DNA of 64,000 nucleotides from Dendrophyllia cribrosa. Its lineage: Eukaryota > Cnidaria > Anthozoa > Scleractinia > Dendrophylliidae. Position numbers and translations under genes: made by a program. Every line of letters begins with the position of its first letter. The first letter of the stretch is position 1. Below are positions 1 through 13,437 of this stretch, piece by piece. Location: NCBI GenBank assembly GCA_024195265.1, contig JAJLRJ010000006.1:10717639-10781638 (forward strand), in the 5' to 3' direction. The notes below the pieces were generated by a model that saw nothing but the letters and a program-made list of their open reading frames with translations, did not search any database and had not been told where the DNA came from.

Positions 1-246
1 CGATCTGTGGACTTAACCTTACGTTGTTTCATATTCACGAGATAGCTCTTAGAGCCCTTTGATCTTAATCCCGTTCCAAGAGTTTATGTTCTTCCCGCCC
101 CCTAGCGTGGACAGTTTATTTAAGCGTGCAAACACGTATCCGCGAGTCGTTGGTAGACGCTAAAAACGTGGGGTGCGTCTTTAAGTAGGAGTAGGTGGTA
201 TAGCTGGATGTTATCTAATGCTGAGCTCAGCTAATAAGACGCTTAC

Positions 247-351
247 CGAGTTGTTGAGATATTGGCTAATTTTAGCCTGCTCGGGGGCTACGCCTCTGAG
301 GTTGCTTCTGTATTTCTCAAGCTGCTGCCTGTCCTTCATCGCAACTATCGT
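247..351 (-). CDS. VIPAS39: VIPAS39 coding exon 18, near the C-terminus
   Basis: 105 nt encoding TIVAMKDRQQLEKYRS and ISQYLNNS. A donor GTAAGC at 241-246 sits exactly where the family still needs a few residues, so a short last exon is expected. If that donor is not used, the frame runs on to a TAA at 211-213. Confidence 0.88.
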
Positions 352-3300
352 CTGTTAAATACACAGTCACTCTTAATAAGTGCTAGCGGAATTAAACTTA
401 TTAAACCTCATTATTAATTACTTAAATTTGAACATAGAAAGTGTAACGGTGGTTTGGAAAGTAGCGGTTAAAAGGGATGGCTCAAAAGGACCTCATTTAA
501 TATTCAATTATATTAACACCAAACGTTGTTTTCCCTGATCCAAAGACTGTAGTGTAAAGAATATTAAATAAGGTCGTTTTCAGTCATCCCTTTTATGGCT
601 CACCGGTTTTGAATACCCAATCTTAATACAGTCAACTCTGTCATAAGCGACCACCCATGGTGCAGGAAAAAGTGGTTGCTTGACTGAGGAGGTGGTCGCT
701 TAAGAGAAAAATCAATTTGAAACAGTATTTGACTGAGAAACAAAATACTTTACTTTACGGAAAGTGGTCGCTTAAACACGAAGTTCCGGTGTAAAAGGAG
801 CCTGGCATGGCCATTCTCACCTCCAGTCGTCAATCAACCACTGAAGCATTAACAACTGACGAACAACATGCGTCATTACTAAGACCATTGCTAACACAAT
901 TTGGAAAAACTTTATGAAAGTTATATCAGAAGTCTTTATGAACTTCTATTTCTTTTTTTACTTAGGTAAAATCTTGGTTTAATTAGATTTTTAAAGCAAA
1001 TTATATTTAAAGGACGCGCAAGTTAACCACGTTTTGTGACTGAAAGACGCCTTAATGTGCATTTCACACCCAAAAAGCGTGAAATGGGGGAGGAGCTAAG
1101 CCTTTTTATACCGGAACTCCGTGTTTAAAGGGGCATTGTCACGCAGATTTTGCTGTGTTTTGGTCAAACATGAAATTGCTTTTAGCACACCAAGAAGATA
1201 AGAGTAATTTCTTCAAGGAAGAACAAACGATAATACGTTTTTCTGCGATTTTTTCACGACTCTTGGGAGGAACTTGAAAAAAATAGCCAATTTTTTCAAG
1301 TTGCAATTCATTTCCATCCTGGCCATCCGCAGCCAAAAATAACGAATAATAGTTTCTGTGCACTGGTAGAGTATTTGTTAACAAAACTGGACCATTATTT
1401 TAAGGTTTCCATTGAAACAAATATGTTTTTTGGCTTTTCAAAGTGATACTAAAAATAGGTGACAGTGTCCCTTTAAGAAAGTGGTCGTAAAAGAGAGTTG
1501 ACTGTATTTCATGGTAGACCAGCATCCTATCCAAGGAAAGCATTCAGGAAAGATTACTGGGCTTGGCGAAATATAGGAGATTCATTGTTATCACTACTCA
1601 AATTCTTTCGACTTCAGCGGAGCCCTGGTAAGTCTTCAAAGCCTAATAGCTCACAACTGCCGGAGCCTAACCCGGTTTCAGTACATGAAGCGACTGAGAG
1701 TATTACAACTCTCCCTGGATGGGATGCTAGTCCCTCGCAAGGTTACCCAGCATTATGTCGCCGGTACCCATTTATACACCTGGAAGTAGAGAGACAATGT
1801 GGAGTAAAGTTTCTTGTCTGAGGAAAAAACATGATGACAGAGACCAGGCTCAAACCACCGACCTTCAGGTTGAAAGTCTGACGCACTAACCACAACACCA
1901 CCGCGCCTCCACTACACCACCGCGTCTCCAATACGCCACCGCGTCTCCAATACGCCACCGCGTCTCCAATACGCCACCGCGCCTCCACTACACCACCGCG
2001 CCTCCACAATCCGGTTACCAATGGGCCGTTAAACAGGGAGTCTGTTTTAATAAGGTTAATCTAAAGTAAAAACGTTTTTGAGATTTGTTCAGGGCAAGGA
2101 AAAAGGGCCGTAATGACGGTGGCGATGTTCCACTGTAATGACACAAGAAATGAACGGAAAGAAGTAGAATATATGTTGATAACAGAGCTCCCTTACCTCG
2201 ATTGCCATACTGTGGCATTTAAGCTTTGTCGCTAAGGAGACACGTTCATTTTGGTCGTCGATTAACTTCAAGTAAGTGTTCAAGACCTGCAAAGTAGACC
2301 GAAAGAGAAAACTTCAATCCAAGCTGGGTCAACTTACACTTTTTGCCTCAGGCAGACTGCCCTTAAAATGGACTTGAACCTCTTCCATCTCCAAATGTTT
2401 GGGTGTGTGGCCCGCCTTTTTTAAACCTTTACCAATACACTATCACTTGGGATAAAAGAAAACTCAGACGTTGGTCGAATCGTAACATCTTTCGTCTTAG
2501 TGGGGTAGGATGCAGTAATTTTTTTTACAAGTTGGCCTATCAGAGAGCACAAATTTAATTGACGTCCACGCCCCCTGAAAAGTTGAATACGATCAAAATG
2601 TAGTTTTCTCGCTTCGTGTTTATCACAGGAGTGTAGGGTTAGTCACAAAATACGAAGATCTCATTTACTTTATTGCTTTAAACGTATCCGCAGTTCATTT
2701 CGTAAACTAATTATAAGAAGTATCTGGTGATATCGTGGAAACTTGTAAAAACGTTTGTTAGGTTCACACGGTAAGGCGGGTCCATGCGAACCCGCTAAAT
2801 ACGGGAGGTCCCTTCTTATCTCCGTGGTCCCTTCCTATCTCCGTGGTCCCTTCCTATCTCCGTGGTCCCTTCCCATCTCCGTGGTCCCTTCCCATCTCCG
2901 TGGTCCCTTCCCATCTCCGTGGTCCCTTCCTATCTCCGTGGTCCCTTCCTATCTCCGTGGTCCCTTCCTATCTCCGAGGTCCCTTCCTATCTCCGTGGTC
3001 CCCTCCTATCTCCGTGGTCCCTTCTTATCTCCGTGGTCCCTTCCTATCTCCGTGGTCCCTTCCTTATCTCCGCGGTCCCTTCCTATCTCCGCGGTCCCTT
3101 CCTATTTCCGTGGTCCCTTCAATGTCCGTATTTACGGAGTAAGACTGTACAGTGGAACCCCGATATAACGATCCTCGATATAACGATATCCCCCGTATAG
3201 CAATGAATATACTATGTCCCGGCAAAAGTTACAGTAAAATGTATGGGACAGAACCCCAATATAACGATGAGAATTTACCGTACCGAGCGTAAAATCTTCC

Positions 3301-6300
3301 CTGATATAACGATATTACAGTATCGGTACACAGTTACAATTAAAGCAAAACATTGAATTTAATACAATAACATTACAGTAATCGAGTACAGTAATCTGTA
3401 ACGTTTCTGTCAACAGCTTTCAGTTTACGATGCCTCTTTATCCTCCTTGTAATTAAATAGTTCTCTCAGTTTTAGTATCTTTGACTCCTACTTGTGGCAA
3501 AACGTATACGTCGCCGGGATTTCAAAACCCCGATATAACGATATTTTCGGCTATTTTACGGCCATATTGTTATATCGGGAGTCTCGCTATAACGATACCT
3601 CGACATAACGATGTAATTTCACTGCTCCTTTGGCATATCGTTATATCAGGGTTCCACTGTACTTAACAAATTGAAATTTGAGGTTTTCTTAATTCTTGAT
3701 TCTGGCCACTCCTGGGGGTGCAATAGTAATAAAATCAGCCCCATACCGCTTCTGGTGCTCCGTTTTGATGAAGCAACTCCAACACTTGTTTGAATCCGAT
3801 CACAGACTTCATTTTAACAGAACCAAAAAAGCCCTAAAAATAAACGTGATATCAGGACTTATCAGTTCTTTGTATATGAATTATGAATGATTAATGGCGT
3901 GTTTGTTTTGATCTTGGTTGCATGACTGTTTGGCTAAAGGTCGTCCTTGAACGGACCATGCCCTGGAGAAATTTCTTTTTCTTGTCAAAACTACACAGGT
4001 ACAAAATGGCCTATGTAAAGAGAACCAATATTAACCATAACGAGTTTTTTAGCCATTTCTCCTTGGACACAAAGTCAATTAACCAATATAGAGCGTTTAC
4101 AATTGAGTATCGAAAGTTATTTCGTGATTGCTTTGGTTTTGCATTGCTACGCTTTGTGATTGGCTACATGTATTTGCTTCGAGTTCTGATTGGTTCATTG
4201 GATTGTCTGCGTCTGTTGTGATTGGCCAGAGTGATTACTTTGGTTTTGGTTTTACGGCAGTCACTTGAAAACTGCTCCATTGTAACCAAACTAGTACATT
4301 ATTTTTAGGTTTTCATATACAAATGCAAATGTCATTTTTAGTCTTTTCAGAGTGTTGTTAAATACAATTCCTTTTGTTTACTTTAACAACCCACTCTGCC
4401 GCAGAAACGCAGAAGAATGTGTGTATTCTTAAGTGGCTGTCCGCCTAAGATCCTCATAACCAAAATTGGTCATGAAACAGATTTTCTTCAATTCTTGCAT
4501 GTGAATTACACTTTGTCTAGTAACTATAAAAATACATTTCGTTTGGTCTCAAAATGTTTTCTTCAGCAATTTACAGGGGGGTCCCCTGGGGGACCAAATT
4601 TGATAATTTTTTGTCTGAAAAAATGCAAAATTTCCCTAACTTTGGCAACTTCTCACAACACTTAAAATTTGATGCAGAGCTAAATTCTACTGTTGTTTGA
4701 CAGGTACAAGTCCAGTTATTATTACAACGTTATAAAAGTTTCCATATCGTTGTTCCAAGTGGTTAAACATTAACTTCTATCAACCCACTTTCACAGTTTG
4801 TAATAAAACAGGAAAAATGGGTTCACAAAAATTCCTCTAAACCAAAAGTGGATCGTCGTACAGCAATTTCCTTGCAGCCATAGAACAATAAAGACTTAAT
4901 CTTAAATATCATGAAAAAAAATTGTGCGGCCAGTTGGTTTTAAGACCACGAGGACGCTTTGAAATAACGGTATTTACGAATTATGCAAATTAGGAACCTC
5001 AACCCGAACAATGTTGTTTTCCATCAGAAAAACACAAAAATAGTTTCAAACTACAGCAGAATACAAAATTATACTAGTATACATCAGTATACAGCAGTAT
5101 TGAAATTGTTGATAGCCTTCAAAGTGCCCATTAACTGTCCTCGATGCACACAAAATCCTGCAATGAATACTGCTTCGTTCAATGACTGCTAATTTTGCTC
5201 GAGAAGTAAGTTTACAAAAGAGTCTTCATCTGTAATTATTAATTTGACAATAAAGCATCAAAAACACGACATAATGCATATATTGTTAATTCAGAGCTTA
5301 CTGCCTTGAACTGATACAGACTGATATCAGTGACTGCCATCTTGGTGTATGCTTTCATTTGTACTTGCGGCCTTTTCCACACTCAGTCGCTCGTCATTCA
5401 TTTAAATTTCATCCATGCTTATCACTGAGAGTGCATTGAGGAAGCCTGGAAGCGTCAATCTGCTTGAGTATGGGTAAATACTTGAATCAAAACACTGATT
5501 TCCTTCACGCTTTCGCCATGGTAGCTCGCCATGATACATGTGTCAGGATGGTATCCGCTGACCAGACAAACATGAACAGATACATGGCTGTAATTACAAA
5601 TGACGCGCGTTTGTTTTTATGTCGACCACACTCCCATGGCAAGTCTAGTTTAACTATACTAATACAATTTTTTGTTCTTTGTTTTTTTTTATTGCATATG
5701 ATTATCCGGGTTATGAGGAGTTGCCACACCAAATAATTTTAAGAGTGTTATTGATTTTATCGATATTGGCATATCAGTGTTGAATACTGAACATGTGATA
5801 TATGATATTATCACTTTAAATGAAATAGCTGTAGCATTTACAGAAGCTTCATTCCATTGAGGAATCTTATATAAATGTAGGTATAAAGTTATGTTTAGCT
5901 CTCGATATTGGCCCGTGTGATTCAGGGGGCGCAAAACCGTTCTTCTTTTACATTTGTTTTGTACTCACCGTGGTATATCATAAAGTAGTATTTTGTGTAT
6001 AATTTTATTTTTTTCTTTACTGTATTTCTCTTAAGACCCTCTTTGGGTTCGTCTGTCTACATACAATTAACTCCCGCCTTGCGGACACCTCGCTAATACG
6101 GACACCCCGCTAGTACCGACAGCAGCTAAATCCCCAGCAAAAGTTTCAAATACGGACTGAAACAAACTCCCGCTATTGCGGAATTTCGCTATTATGGACA
6201 CTTTATTCGGCCCCAACGTTACAATGTTATTGTTTGACACTCGTTATAACTGACATCGAGCGGTACCTTTCAACAATTACACATAATTGAAATCTTAGGA

Positions 6301-9300
6301 TTTGAAATTGATGGCCGCGAACAAAAGAAGCGTAAATCCAACCAAAAAGACAAAGGCGATGACACACACAAAAAACATTTCAACTATTGAAAGGTGCCGC
6401 TCGATATCAGTTATAACGAAAGTAAAACAATAACATTGTGACGTTGGGGCCGAATAAAATGTCCGTTATAGCGAGATTTCGTAATAGGGGGAGTTCGTTT
6501 CAGTCAGATATCTGTAACTTTTGCCGGGGATTTAGGTGCTGTCCGTACTAGCTAGGTGTCCGTACTAGCTAGGTGTCCGTACTAGCTAGGTGTCCGTAAT
6601 AGCTAGGTGTCCGTAATAGCTAGGTGTCCGTAATAGCGAGGTGTTCGCAAGGCGGGAGTTGACTGTATGTAGACAGACGAACCCAAAGAGGGTCTTAAAA
6701 GAAATATAGTAAAGAAAAAAAATATAGACAGAATACTACTTTATGATATATCACGGTGATTACAAAACAGAGGTAAAAGAAGAACGCTTAAACGCCCCTG
6801 AATCACGTCACGCAATCTTTGCCGGGCCAAATCAAAAACCTCCAAATCGAGAGCTAAACATAGTTTTATACCCTCATTTATATAAGATTCCTCAGTGGAA
6901 TAAAGCTTCTGTAAATGCTACAGCTATTTCATTTAAAATGATAATAAAATAAATCACATGTTCAGTATTCAACACTGATATGTCAATATCGATGAAATCA
7001 ACATCACTCTCAAAATTATTTGGTGTGGCAACTCCTCATAACCCGGATAGTCATACGTAAGAAACGCAAAAACGACTATTTCGTTTTATAAAAACAAACA
7101 GACAAACAAAGAACAAAAAATGTATTAGTATAGTTAAACTAGACTTGCCACGCGAGTGTTGTCGGCATAAAAACAAACACGCGTCATTTGTAATAACAGC
7201 CGTGCATATGGTATGGTTCATGTTTGTCTGGTCAGCGGATACTATCCTGACACATGTATCATGGCGAGCTACCATGGCGAAAGCGTGAAGGAAATCAGTG
7301 TTATGATTCAAGTATTTACCCATACTCAAGCAGATTGACGCTTCCAGGCTTCCTCAATGCACTCTCAGTGATAAGCATGGATAAAATTTAAATGAATGAC
7401 GAGCGACTGAGTGTGGAAAAGGCCGCAAGTACAAATGAAAGCATACACCAAGATGGCAGTCACTGATTTCAGTTCAAGGCAGTAAGCTCTGAATTAACAA
7501 TATACGCATTATGTCGTGTTTTTGATGCTTTATTGTCAGATTAATAATTACAGATGAAGACTCTTTTGTAAACTTACTTCTCGAGCAAAATTAGCAGTCA
7601 TTGAACGAAGCAGTATTCATTGCAGGATTTTGTGTGCATCGAGGACAGTTAATGGGCACTTTGAAGGCTATCAACAATTTCAATACTGCTGTATACTGAT
7701 GTATACTAGTATAATTTTGTATTCTGCTGTAGTTTGAAACTATTTTTGTGTTTTTCTGATGGAAAACAACATTGTTCGGGTCACATTTGCACTGTATTTG
7801 CACGTTAAGGTTGAGGTTCCTAATTTGCATAATTCGTAAATACCGTTATTTCAAAGCGTCCTCGTGGTCTTAAAACCAACTGGCCGCACAATTTTTTTTC
7901 GTGATATTTAAGATTAGGTCTTTATTGTTCTATGGCTGAAAGGAAATTGCTGTACGACGATCCACTTTTGGTTTAGAGGAATTTTTGTGAACCCATTTTT
8001 CCTTTTTTATTACAAGTTGTGAAAGTGGGTTGATAGAAGTTAATTTTTAACCAATTGGAACAACGATATGGAAACTTATATATATATTTTATAACGTTGT
8101 ACCTGTCAAACAACAGTAGAATTTAACTCTGCATCAAATTTTAAGTGTTGTGAGAAGTTGCCAAAGTTAGGGAAATTTTGCATTTTTCAGACAAAAAATT
8201 ATCAAATTTGGTCCCCCAGGGGACCCCCCTGTAAATTGCTGAAGAAAACATTTTGAGACCAAACGAAATGTATTTTTATAGTTACTAGACAAAGTGTAAT
8301 TCACATGCAAGAATTGAAGAAAATCTGTTTCATGACCAATTTTGGTTATGAGGATCTTATGCGGACAGCCACTTAAACTTTACACATACCTTGGCTATAA
8401 ACATTTGCTCCAGGCCTCTCCACTGTTTTAGCTTCGCTCGAGCAGATAACGCTGTCCATTCATATTGCTTGTCGGATAGCTGTAAAGTGACAGAAGGCGT
8501 GATATACTCAGCATGCTCTTAAGAATGAAGTCAAACCGTAAATAGTCGTTTAAGTACCCGGCGCACTTATTTTATTTTGAGAGCTTAAGGGGAGCCAGTG
8601 TTCTCAGTTGAACCCGTAACACCTGTGAGGGGAGTCACTAGTACTAAGTGTTACAGCTGTGAATTAAGTGTTTCAATACAAAGTTTAGTAACTAAGACCG
8701 TTTGGCCATGTGCCACATTGTTACGGCTGTTAACAGAAATAGAACAGTTGATGAAAAAGTTATTGAGAACCCTGGGCGCGCTTATTGGGAGAGGCGCGCT
8801 TATTGGGAGAGGGGCGCTTATTGGGAGAGGGGCGCTTATTGGGAGGGGGCGCTTATTGGGAGGGGGGCGCTTATTGGGAGGGGGGCGCCCCTTGGAGACA
8901 GAACACTTATTTCATTTTCAACATAGCATAACATACAATTTACGTTGAATATAATTTTACTGGCATCTTAGCTTACACAGAACAAAAACATGCCGTGCAC
9001 GACACTGGTGTCAACTTGATAAACATAGGTTTAGGTACTACACGAGTAGGGGGAGGGGGTAATTGGAAGTGGGGCGCTCATTGGAAGGAAGGCACTAAAT
9101 CGAATCGTTACTTAATTCTTAAAACTGATACAATGAGAGGCTAAGGCGTTAGTTTCTAAAGAAACTTTGGTGCTGTGTCGGTGGAGAACTGAAACACTTA
9201 AATTAGATATCAACTGACTGAGTTGATAATTTGATTGCACAACGCAAGCAGATTCAAAAGGTAATGTTTCGAGTTTGGCCCGAACAGTTGTGGGTTTGTG

Positions 9301-12300
9301 GAGCAAACAACACTAAAACCAAAATCAATCGTGACCTGCTCGCACGCGTTTTCCCACTCTTGGAGCCGGCAACATGTATTGCTTCTAGATGTGGTAAATA
9401 CGCTGGATTGTCCGCGTCTGCTGTAATTGACCAGAGCGGTTACTTACATCTGTAGGTTTTGGTTTCACGGAACTCGATTAAAATAAATAAGCTATCATTT
9501 ACTAGCAATAGACAATATTCGTATTCACAGTATTGAACTGGAACTAGCGCGCAGTCGAGGCTTATGCAGGGGAATCTTTTCACATGTAAATATTTTTAAT
9601 GAATATTCCCCCGCATGAGCCTCGACTGTAAGCTAGTTCCAGTTCGATACCGAGAATACGGATATTGTCTATTGTAATCGCATCAGATTGTTATATTCCT
9701 CACTATGAATTCCCCGTTTTCTGACTCGGACTTTTTGTTTTCATTACAAGCTCGCCTCAAACCAAAAGAATTTAATATACACACCTTAAACTTGGCACGA
9801 ATCGCCAATGGACTAGTGTAAATGTTCTGCAGTAAACAGAGGAAAGTAAACATTAGATACAATGAGCTGTGCAAAATAAACTCCATCAGGTCAGAGTTTG
9901 CCGGATCTCGACCACAATTTAACTGCATTCTACAATTATACGAAGCTCATAAAGTCAAAATGTTCTAATCAATGGCAGCTAAACACGTTTTGTTTTTCAT
10001 TACACCAATCGCGAGCTGAACCACCAACAGTGGCTTCTCTATCAAGCGTTTATGCGCTTGGAAGCAGTTGCATGTTTTCCCGCGCTTGGTACCCGTTTCA
10101 TGTTTTCGCGCGCTTACCACCCGTGTTATTTTCCCGAACTTGGCATCGATTGTTGTTTTTCCCGCGCTTGGCATCGCATGTTTTCCTACACGTAAACTTG
10201 GCCCCGGTGCAGCTTGGGTTCCACTCCTTGATCCATCACTGGCTCTGTAGCTAATTGGTTAAAGGTAACGACTGTATTCTTAAAAAAATTGCAGTACCTC
10301 GGGTTCTCCGAAGTGATAACGACAACAGTAATAAAGAGTGACAATCACAGAGCATAATGGCAAAGTAGCTTGTCTCGGGTGTGCCACCATCAACTGATTC
10401 TTACGGGCGACTTCCGCTCTTGAATCCTCGTCCTGGTAAGCGAAAAAAAAAAAAGACAAATTATAACATCCACAAAAATTATTTCAATTGACCTCTCTTT
10501 TTTTATAACGGTCAACTCCGTCTAAAAGAACAGCTCTATAAGGTAATTAAAGCTATTTTTTGAAGATAATGTGCGCGCTCTAATTGGTCAATAACAATTG
10601 ACTAGAGCAGTTTTCAATTGAGTGTCGTAAAACCAAAACCAAAGTAATTACTCTGACCAATCACAGCAGTCGTAAACAATCCAATGAACCAATCAGAGCT
10701 CGAAGCAATTACCTGTCGGCGGCGCCAAGCGCGGGAAAACGCGTGCGAGCAAGTCACGATTGGTTTTGGTTTTACTTCTGATTGGTCGAGAAAGTGGCGC
10801 GAGATTTTTTAGCCAATCACAAAGCGTAGCAATGCAAAACGAAAGCAATTGTGTAATTACTTTCGATACTCAATTGAAAACTGCTCTATTATACCAGTAA
10901 ACCACATGCAAAATGTAGTTATCATATAAAAGCAATAAACCGCATATTTACATGGTTTATCGGTGCAATAAACCGCATATTTACATGGTTTATCGGTGCA
11001 ATAAACCGCATATTTACATGGTTTATCGGTGCAATAAACCGCATATTTGCATGGTTTATCGGTGCAATAAACCGCATATTTACATGGTTTATCGGTGCAA
11101 TAAACCGCATATTTACATGGTTTATCGGTGCAATAAACCGCATATTTACATGGTTTATCGGTGCAATAAACCGCATATTTACATGGTTTATCGGTGCAAT
11201 AAACCGCATATTTACATGGTTTATCGGTGCAATATACCGCATACTTACATGGTTTATCGGTGCAATAAACCGCATATTTACATGGTTTATCGGTGCAATA
11301 AACCGCATATTTACATGGTTTATCGGTGCAATAAACCGCATATTTGCATGGTTTATCGGTGCAATAAACCGCATATTTACATGGTTTATCGGTGCAATAA
11401 ACCGCATATTTACATGGTTTATCGGTGCAATATACCGCATATTTACATGGTTTATCGGTGCAATATACCGCATATTTACATGGTTTATCGGTGCAATATA
11501 CCGCGTATTTACATGGTTTATCGGTGCAATAAACCGCATATTTACATGGTTTATCGGTGCAATAAACCGCATATTTACATGGTTTATCGGTGCAATATAC
11601 CGCATATTTACATGGTTTATCGGTGCAATAAACCGCATATTTACATGGTTTATCGGTGCAATATACCGCATATTTACATGGTTTATCGGTGCAATATACC
11701 GCATATTTACATGGTTTATCGGTGCAATAAACCACTTAGGATAAGGATGCCTTTGGCTTGTGACTTACAATCTCTTCTCTTGTTTTTCCAACATATCGCG
11801 TGGTTTATTGAGTCAATAAACTATAGAAATGCGTGGTATATTGCTGATTCAATACGTGTATTCTGAAAGTGGTTTTCATTCGGGTGTCGAAAGTAATTCG
11901 CGTTTGGTTTTGTTTTGTATAATTTTGCGCCAATTTAACAATAATTAAAATAATATATTATAATTATAATAAGAACCTTCCCAGCACCCTTTGCACCAGA
12001 AAAATTTTCGATGCAAAATAACTCTGTCAATTATGAGTGTATGAGGATACTACACCACATGCTATTTACACCTACCATAAAATACCTATTTTAATTGACT
12101 AAGTGCGATGACGTAATCAGTCACGTGACTATGCCCCCAAGTGCCTTTAAACGTTTTTTAGAAACATGCTTTGATAAATGCAAATACAGTCAACGTGGCA
12201 AGGAAGGCATTCGCTTGCCACATTTCGTCATGCCCGGTATACTTCTGGATTTTCAAAATTAAGGGGGCTATACACATGAGCAAATAGGGGGTCTGGGGAC

Positions 12301-13403
12301 TAATATCTTTGTATACATGTATCTTTGAAAGGGTGAAATGCAAAGTTAAAAAAAATTGTATGTTGGTAGATATAAGTATAAAGATACGTTTTTTATCAAC
12401 GTCATTGGTATGACGTCTTGAATCACGTGACCAGAACGCACGAAAGTTGACTGATTTTTGGCCCGTTTCCGGTTCCAGTTCCCGTTTTATTAACTTAAAT
12501 AAATCGCCGCTTTTCCACCCAGTTAAATTTCATGCTATTTTTGTGTATAAAAAAGGCCATCATTACTCCACCAGTAAAATTGTGTAAAAATGAAGGTGAC
12601 GAAAAAAGTTTTACACGTTGAAAATCCATCCTTTCCTGATCCTGTTCAGCGACTTTTCAGTTTAAAACTATAAACAAATCTGCATAAGTGGTTTTTATCT
12701 TACCTCTTACCAATGGCGTTGTCATTTTTTCTGTAGCATTTTTCTTTCATACCGATCAGGGGTTAGCTTTTTTTTTATTCCCCTACCCTCCCCTCCCCCT
12801 TCAGTCCACTTCCCTCCCCTCCCCTGCTCTGGTTTGCACGACATGGTCAGCGGGAGGACTGGTTCGAGATTTCACACCAACCGTCCAGCATCCGCCATTT
12901 TTCCAGCTCGTAGCGTCTATGGTTAGCCATTTGTTGCAAAATTCAACAACATGTATATTTTTATTTAACAGTTTATATTTATTTCCAACAGGGTATAATT
13001 GCATTCAACGACTTATATTTGTGTTCAACAACATGCATTTTTATTCAACTTCAACCCATCAGGTATTGTCATTCAACAGAAATATTCATTCAACTTCAAC
13101 GCAAACCTTTTTCGTTCAACAGAAATATTCATTCAACTTCAACGCAAACCTTTTTCGTTCAACAGAAATATTCATTCAACTTCAACGCAAACCTTTTTCG
13201 TTCAACAGAAATATTCATTCAACTTCAACGCAAGACCTTTTTGGTTCGACAGAAATATTCATTCCAGCTGAATGTAAGCTTTATTCAACAAAACCGTCCC
13301 GTCCCGTCCCCCTCCCTACTCCGACGTTACTCTGACCCAGACCCTTTACATTCGCACAACACGTGTTCAAAATGACGTCGGAAGATGCAAAGGAAGAACC
13401 CCG

Positions 13404-13437
<34 letters not shown>

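Noticed and set aside
1139..1384. Minus-strand 81-codon frame inside the 627-1506 element
   Set aside because: No transposase motif; the element appears non-autonomous.
2755..3200. Three overlapping plus-strand frames rich in LRGPFLSPWS
   Set aside because: A 19-bp minisatellite opens all three frames equally.
5464..7329. Matching MSMGKYLN frames in the two palindrome arms, possible duplicated gene
   Set aside because: The similarity comes from the inverted repeat itself; the frames diverge at their ends and show no known domain or splice signals.
4429..8376. Assembly fold-over as explanation of the giant palindrome
   Set aside because: The arms differ by many substitutions and indels, including a 30-bp insertion and the one-sided 17-bp array, which an artefactual mirror would not show.
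10932..11734. CRISPR-like regular repeats
   Set aside because: Units are contiguous with no unique spacers, in an animal genome.
10857..11866. Long reading frames of 260-304 codons on both strands
   Set aside because: They are the 33-bp satellite read in open frames; the 11-residue repeat is a by-product of unit length and there is no splice, start or homology support.
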